Source: Asterochloris sp. CNOR1 (Eukaryota; Chlorophyta; Trebouxiophyceae; Trebouxiales; Trebouxiaceae). Taken from it: DNA of 64,000 nt. The position numbers and the translations under genes were made by a program. Positions within the stretch are counted from its first letter, which is position 1. Every line of letters starts with the position of its first letter. The notes beneath the pieces are model-generated. The model saw nothing but the letters and a program-made list of their open reading frames with translations. It had not been told where the DNA came from and searched no databases. This document shows positions 38,769-50,000 of this stretch, one piece after another. The stretch spans positions 1,426,001 through 1,490,000 of the forward strand of contig OZ017750.1 of NCBI GenBank assembly GCA_963969365.1, given 5' to 3'.

Positions 38769-41700
38769 GAAGATGACCTCCTGCACAGCCTGTATGCCAC
38801 CCACGGCGCCAAGTGGTCGCTGATTGCGCAGTCCTTGAAGACCAAGGAGAGCAAGCAGGTGATAATTTGCATTGGCATTGCACTTCAGCGGCCTTGCGTT
38901 TTGCACTGGCACCCTCTTTGACATAGTGCTGCCTGTCTGCAGTGCCGTCGACGTTGGAAGGCCTTTCAGGATGCGCAGCACCAGAAAGTGGGGGACTGGC
39001 AGCCAGACGTGAGTGCTGCAGCCCAGTGCTGCTGGCCTCTCCCATTCCGTGTGCAACCTTGCGACCCCGTCTGCAGGCCATGCCATGTGTGAAGCCAGTG
39101 CTTTGTGTGCAGGAAGATGACAAGCTCATACAGGGGCACCAGCTGCATGGCAACAGGTGGACAAGGATTGCAGAGATGGTGGGCGGCAGGTCAGTCCAGC
39201 CAGGGCCCTGGCCAGAGTATGGGGGCTGAATCACAGGGCAGGCAGCAAATGCAGAAAGTACTGGTGCCTGGCTTGATGCTGGGTCACCCATGCGCTGCAC
39301 TCATCTGGCTCTGCCCCACCAATGCATAAACATTGTCGCCAACCCCTGTTGACAGCGCTCAGGTGGAGGTGCAGCAGCCAGTCAAAGCCTGGCTGGGTCC
39401 CCCTCATGCACTTCGGAGTCCTGCAGGACAGACAATGCCGTCAAGAACAGGTGGGCGGCGCTGTGCAAGAAGCAGCCCGCTCTGCTGAGGGGGCAGCAGA
39501 CTGGCCCCAGCCCTGCCGGGTCGCATGGAGCCACACCAGCGTCTCGGCGCAGTGCTCGCCCGCTGGGGCAGCCCCGGCCTGAGCAGAGCTCCAGCTCAGA
39601 CCCGGACACAGCTCCAGGCACCTCCCCAAGCTCCAGCAGCGACCCCAGCCTGCCAGTGCGGCGCAACAGGCGCAAGCCTGGCTACACAGTGTCGCGGCAG
39701 CAGGGCATGCCCCCTGTGGGGGACACCCGAGCGGCACCAGGTGGGGCTGGTTATGCATCCAGAAACTGCCAAGTCTAGCCAGCCTGCTGGCTGAGACTCT
39801 GTCAAGCAGGAGTGCCCCAGGTTCACAAGTGATGGCTTGCTCTGAGAGGGTGAGCACATGCAGTAATGGTGCAGTGTGCACATTGAACAGTATCGCAAAG
39901 CCTTGAATGGTGGTGGTCTATCCACAGAAGGACCACAAACCATGAGCACAACGCTGCTGGTACTGCAGAGCCAGCAAAAGCGTGTACCCAGCAGAGTGGG
40001 CATGCATGCGCCAGAATCAGGGCTGCGGCCCAGTAAGCTTGATGGACCCCTGTCCTGCAGGTGCAGGTGGCAAGGGCAGGCATCTGCTTGCAAAGAGGCA
40101 ATTGGGGGGACCCCTTTCCCCGTCAAAGGTGCCAATCGGTACAACAGCTCAAGAGCTGAGTGCCAGCATTTGGTTCAGGTGCAGGGCGCAGAGGCAGCCG
40201 CCTGCGGGCGACAACGCGGGTGGGGGACCCCCTGCCCCCCGCAGAGGAGCCAATGAGCCATAGCAACCAGGGCTCAGGGTCCTTCTCTGCCCCAGGGCAC
40301 AGGCGGCCGGGACACCCCCATTTTGGCAGCCTGTCTGTGCATGTGCCAGGTGGGTCACCTGCAGGACAGCAACTTGCAGGTAGTGACTGCACTTGCCAGG
40401 GTTGTATGCTGTGATTGCCAGGTGGGTCGGGGAGGCTGCCTGATCTGGCAGGACATGGCAGCAGCCACTCATGCCTGCAGGCTCCATCCACCCTGCTGCG
40501 CAACCTGTCAGCTGCATGGTTTCTGAAGTTGCCCTGGAGGAGGGCTTGTGGCAGCAGCCACTCCCCTGCGCACACCCCTGGGTGTGCATCCAGCCAGCAA
40601 CTCGACCCGAGCAGCCGGCGCCTGAGCGTCGCACAGCAATTGTCTCGTGGCTTTGAGGCTGACCTGCAAAGCTTTGCCCGTCACTGCAGATCCGGCGGAT
40701 GCTCCCCCCAGCGACCCAAGCAATAGCAGCGGTCGTACGCCAGGCTCTGTTTCTATCAGGGTGTTCAAGGTCAGGGCACCCTTCAAACCTTGCCACCTGA
40801 ACAGCTCATAGTCTTCGCAGATGCATCTCTGCCTGCAGTTGACTTCTGACTCTCCTTGCTGAGCACAGCAATGCATGAACAGTGTCCTTTGCTCACCACA
40901 AGCCGTCGCTGCTGGCACTTGAAAAGCTATGACTCGCTCCAGCAACTTGTTGCCTGCTTGCCCAGCACTTCAGCTTTCACCTCCCCTCTTCTGTCAGCTG
41001 CAAAGCAGTGCCTGACAGCCTGGCAGGCCCACGCTGCAGGAAATGCTGACTGCTGAGGAGCAGAGGGCTGTCAAGGAGCTTAATGAGATGGAGATCCCTG
41101 TTGTCATCCAGCTGGAGAATGATTTGATCACAGCTCACCCGCAACCCACCAGCAGGCACACCAACAGGTATGCAGGTTTCCTGGTCGCTGTGTGCAAGTT
41201 GCAAATCCACCTGCAAGTGGGAGAGGTGCCACCTGTGCACAGCACCGTGGCCCCTCTTCTGGGCTGCGACAGCATCTCTGCCAGTCAACCTCACTCCCAG
41301 CCCTGCTTTGCGACGCAGGTGGCAGTTGTCCGCACCGCCCACCAGGAATGTGTCCAGAAGACCTGCCTGCTGCCTGCGCATGACTCCCAGGCAAGCAGCT
41401 CTGTGCCCTGCAGGCCTGCGCGGCCATCGAGCAGCCGGGGCACGGGGCCCTCCTCCCTCAGCTTCGAGCAGTGGAAGAAGGAGGAGGTCCCGTCGCAGCA
41501 GTCGCAGCTGCAGCGACCAAGCAGCGACAGTCCCAGCGAGCTGGATGACTTGGTGCGATGGCTGCACACAGGAGGCACCCCGCTGGAGACAGGTGCGGCG
41601 GGTGGGGAGGGCCTAGGTGTCCTGCATCACCAACTCGCTGTGTGCGCAAGCTTCCCTGCAATGCAGCCACAGATGTCGTCTCCGACATGGGGGTGGATGC

Positions 41701-43357
41701 AGGTCGTCTGCCTGTACAGGCACCTCGACGCAGCCTGGTGATGCGTCATGCCTGCCAGCACACATAAACCCTCGTTGAGCCATGCAGCATGCCGGTAGTG
41801 CAGCTGTGGCACATGCAGCCAGAGGCACGAGCTGCTGTGTGCGTGACTGAGCTGCCACATCAGCTCAGTTCATGGGGACTGATCCGTCAGCCCACCCCTT
41901 GGTGCCCCAAGTTGGGCTTTGGGCTAGCACAGCCTTCTGCAGGGGCGGGGCGATACATGGGCGCCCATCAGGCCCATGTGATGCTTTGGGTGCATGCCAG
42001 GCCAAGCTTCATGTGCAGGAACAAGGGCACGGGCATATTTGGGTGCCCGCCAGGCCACGCGGCAGTATGGCCGCAGCACCACCCCACGCACGCAGGCCCT
42101 GCTGGAGCAGCACCGGCAGGTGCTGGCCAAGCTGCTCGCCTCAGCCTCCCAGCTGCAGCAGCAGCAGTGCCACCCGGACCCCACGCTGCACCCAGCCCTT
42201 GCCCAGCAGTTCTGCCACAATCCCTGGCAGCCACACCACCAGCACCTGGCTGCGGCCAGCCTGCAGCAGCAGCACCAGCAGGCGCGGGCCCAGCAGCAGG
42301 TGATGGGGCCGCTGCCCCCGCCAGCGCACAGCACTCGTAGCAGCGCTGCGGACACAATTGCGCGGCGCTGGGACGAGGCGGGGTCAGGGCCAAGTCATGG
42401 GCCCACCTTCATGGGCGGCCTGCCCGGCCTGCAGCAGGTGCACCCCTGGAGCAGCCTGCCACCAGCCGCCGCCATGGCCTCAGCTGCAGCTGTGCCGACC
42501 TGTGCTGGGATGGGCGAGCAGGGCGACAAGGCTGGGCCCCATCAGGCTGCAGCTGCAGCCCAGGTGCTTGGGGAGGACCTTGGGGAGGCTCTGCCCCTAG
42601 GCTTCAGCGACAGCCCCCGCGTTCCTGTTGTCATCTCGCCGACTTTCAGCAGCCAGGAGCTCAACATTTTGCTTGAGGTGGGTGGGCAGCCACACCTTAG
42701 TGCTCCAGCTTGGGCTGCTTCAGCTGGGCTGTGCAGCCTGCATGTGAAGGCCATCCTTTGTTGCGGCTGCTCAGCCATGCTGCCTGTCAGCATTGGGGCA
42801 TCGCCTGGGGACAGCAGCCTGCTGGGCACAGCTATAGCTCCGTTCGCAGGGTGGGATGGTTCAGCAGGTTGGTGTGCTTCAGCTTGGCTACATGAGTTGA
42901 ATCGCGCTGCAACGCAAGGAGGCAGTCCTCTATCATCTCTTGCAGCTGCAGAGCCCTACAGAATTCATCCCTGGGTTTTGCTGCACCGCTTTTCTCCTGT
43001 TGAGGTGGGCTGTGCCCCTGCATGCATGTGCAGCTTGTCCTCTTGGTGCAGCTCCTCAGCTGTGCAGGTTCTGCGTTGTGGGCTGCACAGCTACTGTGGC
43101 AGGCTTCTCACGTAGGCCATGCAGCCTGTGGAGGCTGGGTGCAGAATTGGCCTGCTGTGGTACAGCTCAGATGATGTCTGCTGCAGGCTTTGGGTGAGTC
43201 ACCAGTATCCGACTCGGCATTAGGCAGGGAGAAAGAGCCCACGGAGGAGCTGCAGTTGCTAGCAGACGATGCTAGCAGGTGCCTGCAAGCTGAAGCTCGC
43301 ACTGAGGCCAACGACCCAGAGTCCATGCGCAATCCCAAGCGGAGGCGCCTTGCCTGA
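38769..43357 (+). CDS. R2R3 MYB transcription factor of the FOUR LIPS/MYB88 type, 5' exon not found
   Basis: Nuclear DNA-binding protein; the plant FLP/MYB88 group restricts cell-cycle gene expression. Firm exons: 38769-38858, 38943-39008, 39113-39189, 39427-39740, 41040-41167, 41414-41592, about 42054-42677, 43187-43357; probable exons at 40067-40128, 40190-40349, 40420-40517 and 40600-40725. R2 shows EDDLLHSLYATHGAKWSLIA, then KQCRRRW. R3 shows EDDKLIQGHQLHGNRWTRIA and GRTDNAVKNRWAALCKK. CRRRW, the G.RW.IA core and DNAVKNR are FLP-group signatures. The C-terminal half is Ser/Pro/Gln-rich, with LTAEEQRAVKELNEMEIPVV, a Gln-rich coil-like block after 42100 and a final KRRRLA. Phases between 40067 and 42054 do not all close, so the middle exons are approximate. 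Introns at 41593-42053 and 42678-43186 hold no other gene. Confidence 0.85.
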
Positions 43358-43568
43358 TGTGTATCCCAACCATCATGATTTTGTTGGCGACCGTCAACCT
43401 GGAGTGCATTGGAAGACGCTTGAAGTTTGTTAGACAACCTACAGAAGTGCTTGTCACGAGTGGCATTAATGCTAGAACAGGACCCGCTGACGTCCCCTTT
43501 CCCTCACCTCTTTCTGAATGTCACCCAGCCCTATTCAGCAGTCAAAAGATCGTTAATCAAGTAGTCAG

Positions 43569-43790
43569 ATGATTCATATGATGCATGCATGGCCATGGCA
43601 AGTCTTCTTGGGTGGTTCAATATTAGGTGAAGGTGGTGAAGAGCTGGAATTCATCGCCAGTCCATGCTTTCGGCCTCCTGAGCCTGTGGAGGCTTCAGAT
43701 CTTCCTTTATCAAGCTACAGGTCGTTGAGTGGACATGGCGCCAAGGTGGGTCTAGGAGCCCTTGGGGCCAAGAGGCCCCTCGTGGGGTAG
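43569..43790 (+). other. Small unassigned open frame in an AT-richer interval
   Basis: A 73-codon plus-strand frame between the MYB stop and the subtilase start. The part up to 43746 (GGSILGEGGEELEF, PPEPVEASDLPLSSYRSLSG) has protein-like composition and ends at a good donor, AAG|GTGGGT. No partner exon with a matching phase was found in the 330 bp before the subtilase, and the family is not recognised. The surrounding 43358-44078 interval is visibly less GC-rich than the genes on either side. It could be an orphan exon, a young small gene or chance. Confidence 0.25.
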
Positions 43791-44078
43791 CACCAGCAGG
43801 CAGGGCAGCAGAATTTTAGCCATCTGTGTGCCAGGGACACCCTCACACAGGCAAGTGGGACTGTGTGGCAGATCGGTTCGCTCACAGCCTGTACACATGT
43901 GTGCACATGCTGGCGGCTGAAGGCGCAGCTGGCAGTCCACTGGCCATGGCCTGAGCTTTGCTCTGCACTTCTGCTGCACAACTGGGCCCAAGCTCAAAAG
44001 CCCATCAGGTGTTGCATGCCACCTGCTGCTGAGCTGCTGGCACTGTGGCTGCAGACGCGACATTGAGGCTGCCTGATC

Positions 44079-47000
44079 ATGAGACGTGCTAACAACTGGC
44101 TGTTCCTGGCAGTGGCCACCGTGGTGCTGCTGGCAGGGACTGGAGAGCTGTCCAGGCTGCATTCCCTCCAACTCACATCCAGCTCGCTGCTCAAGTCACA
44201 ACAGCCCAGCAGCCGCAATGCTGCCATCTCCAGGCGCAACCTGCAGCAAGTCTCGACAGCGGCCGCCACTGCAAGTGCTTCAGCTCAGGCGCCAGCCAGT
44301 GATCCTTCAGGGTTAACCATGGTGGTATTCCAGCCAGTAAGCCTGAGAGCCAGTTTGCACTAGAGTTGAGGCCTGGCTAAGGCAGTACTGGGTTTCAGCG
44401 CACTGTCATACAGAGGACACGCCTTGCAGGCATGTTGTGCATGGTCAAGGAGCGTCTGGGTTTCGGCAGCATGAACCTGGCAATTGCAGTGCACCAGGGC
44501 CGAGGCTGACCAAGGCCTGCAAGTTCAAATGTGGGTTTTGGCGCCCATGTCAAGATAAGAGCTCGTCAACAGCTTCCCCAGAGAGGCTGTCCTCATGCAT
44601 AGCCACCTCACAGGTCCTGCTTGGGCTGCTTTCTGCGCAGCTGAGCAGCAGCAGCTGGTCCATCGCATCTCTTTGCCGGCCCACTGAGCCCCGCCCACCC
44701 CATACACTCCTGCTGTGCTCATTCTGACTTTCCCGTCATGCTGCAGACCGGCAACAATCCCGACCGCCTGCAGCTCCTGTGCAACACCTCCACCAGCAGC
44801 AGCGCTGCTTGGCAGACCCAGGCAGCTGTGCTGGGCATAAACGCTTCCTGCCACCTCACGACTGGCTCCTGCAAGCATGTGTACAGCTCAGCTGTGTGCG
44901 GCGTGGCAGGCTGGTTTGGGCAGCAGGACCTTCAGGTGCTTCGCCAGTGCATGGTCGGCGGGATCAGCTACACAGAGCGTGACCAGGAGGTGATTCCAGC
45001 ACTGTTAAGATGCTGCAAGCAAGTTGCACTGCTCCTCAACCTGGGGACAGGTAGGTCTGTCTGTGAACTGCCCGCAGCAGGGTGCCCAGATGACACTTCC
45101 AATGGCTACCAGCAGCAGCTATGTGGAGTGAATTACAGTGCAGCCAAGAGGTGGGCTGCAGTGAAGTGGTGCCCATGTGCAAGAAAAAGCAGCTGCTGCA
45201 CTCTGTGGGCCAGTGCTAGACTTTGGGCCTGTACTCTGTGCCCTGCCAGCAGCCAGCAGGCTGCTGCATGCACATCACTGCAAGTTGCATCACCTGTACA
45301 GAGCACATCAAGAGGTGGTATCCTATGCACCATGCCAGCAGCCTACACAATCAGTCAAGACAACCCCTGCGGGGTTCTCAATGAGCATTCATGGGGACGT
45401 GGGCTTTGCACCCCTGCTGGCAACAAAACTGCAGAGCGCGCCAGAGTGGAATCCACTTGTGTCTTGTCCTGAGCCATGCTCAGCAGCGCTTGACCTGATG
45501 CAGGCTTTCAGTTGATTGCCTACAGGTGGCCGAGCCCTACCAGACAACAGGAGCGGCGCCAAGCTGGGCGGCCGCTCAAGCCATCTCAAGCTTGGAGGCG
45601 CCCCCGCCAGAAGTGCAGGAGCTGCAACCCATCTACTCGAGCTTCACGTCTGCGGTCGCAGGAACCACTGTAGACTCACAGGTGAGTGCGTCAAGCTGCA
45701 GTTCCTTGACGCGCAGGCAGCTGGGCAACACCTCACTTGAGGCTCCAGCACTGGCTGCTGTTGACCCCCCAAGGATGTCCGTGGTGGTGCTGCTTCTAGT
45801 CCCTTTTCCAGTGGTGATGACGGCATCTCAGCTGGTGTCTGAGCCATGCAGTCCTGATCACTCTCTCCATGAAATGGGCTGACCATGGCTGCCGATGCCT
45901 GCACGCAGGGCACAAAAGGAGTCAGGTTCTTGTGTAGCTTTGCCCAATACTCTGCTCAGGCACATGAGGTCACATGCAGGAAGCCTCCAGCACCAGTAGC
46001 ACCGGGGGTGACTCAGAGCCACTCGTCACCCTGGGTGCCGCTGGCGGCTATCTGGCTTCATCAGCTGGCAGACGAGCCATGCTGCAGGACAGCGATCAGA
46101 ACTCAGTCCTCCAGCAGCTGAATGGCCTCACTCTCGCTCAAGCCCAGCAAGAGGTGAACTGCTCTGGGCTTGTGCAGCGCAAGCAGGGCATGCTGTAGGC
46201 CCTGCATTCTGTTGCACAGCAACTATACACTGCAGCAGCTCAGGCCATGACCCAAACCAGTGAGAGGTGAGGTTGAAGTGCAATTGGGTGGCAAGCAGTC
46301 TGCAGCAGCTGAGTGGTCATACCTTTGCTAAGGCACAGGCAGAGGTGACGGGCTTGCTCTCAGGTCCTGCATCACTGGGGCGGCCTTAGGCTGGCTGGAG
46401 CCTCGCAACAGATGATGCAGCTGTGCTGGTGCTGCAGTCTGCCAAAGCAATTGCTGAGCTGCACTCTCTGCACTGACCTTGTCCAGTGCTGACACCATGT
46501 GGCCTGCAGATTGTGGTGTCCTTTGGCAATGACGCCATTGGACAACATGAGACAAGCTTCCCCAGCAACAAAAGCGTGCCTCTGCTAGGCCCAAAAGGGA
46601 CATACATTGTGCAAGGCCCCAACATCAGCGCGTTTGAAGGCCAGCTTGACGGTGTGCTCTGTCCTGTGCGCATGACTGCGTATTGCATCTGCTGTGTAAG
46701 CAGCCCTGTTGACTGACTGTGCGCTAACACAGCTCAGCATAGGGGACAACCCTGCAACAGGCAGCATGCTGTATGATGCTGCAGCTGCACCTGATCACGC
46801 AGGGAGCATCTCCATGTCAGACAGCCATCGATGTGCAGCATGGGCAGGCCTGCACACAACGCTGTACATTGTTTGGGGGCAGTACATTGCAGGGATGGCG
46901 CTGCGCATGTTGTGCGCACCTCAGAAGGGTCCTGCCTGCTTGCTGTGCATTCCTCTCAGTGCAGCAGCGCACTCCACCAGCTTCAACACACTTACTCCAT

Positions 47001-50000
47001 TGCAGGCTTGTCATTGATTCACCACACTTGGGCTGCTGCAGGCCTCTCCACCAGTCCAGTCCACCTTCTCCTGATGCAGGCCACTCCACCAACCCAGCTG
47101 GTCACGCCACTGCAGGCCAGCACACCCCTTCAGCGCCATCTGCACTGCTGCAGGACACTCCACCAGCTCAGGCCATCTTCCCTGCTGTAGGCCAGTCCAC
47201 CACCAGCCCAATCGATGCGCTGCTGCAGCCACAGCAGTGCCAAGGCAATGTTGCAGGCCACTGCGCCAGCCCAGCCATCTCTTGCTGCTGCAGGCCAACG
47301 TAGTAACCCAGCCCTTGCGGGCAGCGAGCTGCCCAGTCAGCAGCCTGCAGGGGAGCAGACCACAGGCGTCGGCATCAAGGTGGAGCCTCTGCCACTGGCA
47401 TTGTGGAATCTGGACAAGATTGATCAGAGAGAGCTGCCCCTGAATGGGGAGTACAGGTAAGCACCTTGGCGTTCAACGCTCCACTGCTTTCTGTAAGGGT
47501 GTGCTAAACGCTGTTTGAGCCCTATTCCAATGAGGCATCAGCAGTGCTGCTGACCGTAGAGCCAGACCTGAGTGGGTCAAGTAGGGCATGCTGCCTTTGG
47601 AGCATGTTGTTCCACTGTAGTGCGTGTCGGCCGCAGTAGGTGCGACTGGCCAGGCTCGACGCCTGCACGCAGCCAGCGCATTGGCTCAGATTGCTACTGC
47701 AACATGCATGCCAACAAGCATGCATGGCATGCATGTTTGCACAGCCTGCCTGCTGTATCAGACCTCGTAGGCCGCAAAGCAAGACAGCACACAGGCCTAA
47801 GGTGCCGTTGCAGGTATGGGACGCTGACCACTGAGGGCGCAGGCAGAGGGGTGACCATCTACGTGGTTGATTCTGGAGTGCGCATCTCCCACAATGAGTT
47901 CCAGCCCTGGACGGGAGGGGGCCCCAGCAGGGCAAGCTATGGGTGAGAACCTCAGGCTGTCCGCCACACCCTGGAGATAGGCTGCCAGTGCATGAACACC
48001 TTGTGGGGTGGCATACACTGGCAGGAGTCCACACTGACTGACCTCAGAAACTCACACAGCTGTGCCGGGTCTGCTGGTGGCGGCATGCAGCAAATGGACT
48101 CTGCCTCTTTGCACAGCACAAGTCGTTGGCTATCAGCTTGGCTGGGGCTGCAGGTTCAATTTCATGGACCCAAGTTCCCCACCTGATGATTGCGATGGCC
48201 ATGGCACATTTGTGGCATCCACCGCTGCCGGGCGCTCAGTGGGCGTTGCAAAGGAGGCGAGTCTCCAGCCACTCTGCACCAGAAGCTGTTGTGCTCCAGC
48301 AGTCCCAGCTGCTTGGGTGCGAACCAGGCACCAGCAGCATCAGTGACACTGTGGCAGACGTCAGCTGCATGAGCTGCTGCTGGCCTGCGTGTGCAGGCAG
48401 AGGTCTTACCTATGCGCAAGCTGGACTGCATTCAAACCAGCAGCATCAGCAACCCTGTGGCACCCTGCCTGAGCTGCCTGTGGTGCAGGAGTGAGGTTGT
48501 TTATGTGTGTTATCCTGCAGACCCGCTAGCTCCACCAGCGACTCTGCGGCACTCAGTCTGACCGCCTGCGTGGCCCTGTGCAGGCCGAGGTGGTGGCTGT
48601 GCGCGTGCTGGACTGCAACGGCACCGGCAGCATCAGTGACACGGTGGCTGGCCTGGACTGGGTGGCCAGCTCCTACAAGCTGCCTGCGGTCATCAGCATG
48701 TCGCTGGGTGTGCCAGCGGGCAACTGGAGCAGGTGAGGTGCCCTCTTGCTGCTGCGGTAGGCCAGGGAGTGGTGTAAGGACCAGCACCCATGAATGCCTG
48801 CCATGGTCCCTGCATGGCCCTGCGTCTCCGCAGGAGTTGCATCGCAAAGCCAGCAGAACACCTGCAGAAAGCTTGAACTCTCAGCATGCCATGCACATGG
48901 GGGGCTGGTTGCACAATCAAAAGTTTGCCCTCTGCAGGATCCTTGAGGATGCTGTGCGCAGCCTGATCCTGACCAATGGCATCACAGTGGTGGTGGCATC
49001 TGGCAACAATGACGTCGATGCCTGCACAGTCGCACCAGCCTGCGTCCAGGTGAGCGCCAGCGCTCAGCTGTAGGCCCCGGTGCCTGTGGCTGCCTTTGCA
49101 CGCAGCTTGCATCTGTGAGCGGCAGTTCCCAAGCGAGCTCTGCAAGCACCACAGTCACCGGCAGCATGCGCTGTCAGCTGCTCTATTGCCGCGTCTGAGC
49201 CATAGCCGCAGTGTCACGGCCGCAATGACAACGCAAGTGCATCAGCATACCCTGCTGATGGCAGCTTGCACCACAAGCTGCCCATCTAATGATGCACGTT
49301 GCTGCATGCAATCGCCAGGCAGTCAACGCCAGCACCCCAGATGGCCCCATCCATGCCACAGAGCCGTCTGCTCAACAAACAGCTTTCTGATAGGACCTCC
49401 AAAAGCTTGCATGCGTATGGCTACACGGGCCCGCCTGATGCCAGCAGCGTCCCCAACGGGCTGCCCCATGGCTGAGCACCATGGCCATGCAGGAGACCAT
49501 CAGTGTGGGTGCAACTGACCTGTCCACCAAGTTCACCGGAACCCACTATGGCGACTTTGAGAGCGTGTACAGCTACAACAACCTGGGGCCCTGCGTGGAC
49601 ATCTTTGCGCCAGGCGAGGACAGCCTACACACACTTAGCAGCACACCTGTGGGGCTTCCCCAGCCTGTCTGCTCCAAGTATTGGGCTGTGTCTGGCCAAG
49701 CCCCACAGTACTGGGCCAGATGTGTGCACCGTGCATGTGGCTTTGCTTCAAGTAGCTGGCTGAGTGCTCCAAAAGTTTTTGAAGTGCTTTGCTGCAAGTC
49801 TGCGCCCGACAGCCACTGGCTCCGTCTGGCCCATAGCACCTGGCGCTCTGGTGCAGGTGTAGACATTTTTGGGGCCTGTGGAGGGGCAGGTGAGACTGAG
49901 ACAGACAAGGCTTTCCTGCATGAGCAAGAGGAGGCATGTGCTCAGTTGCCAGCTCAGCATCTGCAAGACAGTGCATGCTTTGCACGGCTAGTGGCATGCT

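Noticed and set aside
41994-43115. Plus-strand open frame of 373 codons as a separate Gln-rich protein
   Set aside because: The Gln-rich part ends at a good donor (42678) and continues into the final MYB exon at 43187. The remainder is intron.
47002-47293. CRISPR-like repeat array
   Set aside because: Units are diverged, there are no unique spacers between perfect repeats, and it lies in a eukaryotic intron.
47700-47745. GCATGC-rich palindromic stretch as a regulatory or replication element
   Set aside because: Short, intronic and similar to scattered GCATGC words elsewhere in the window; nothing sets it apart.
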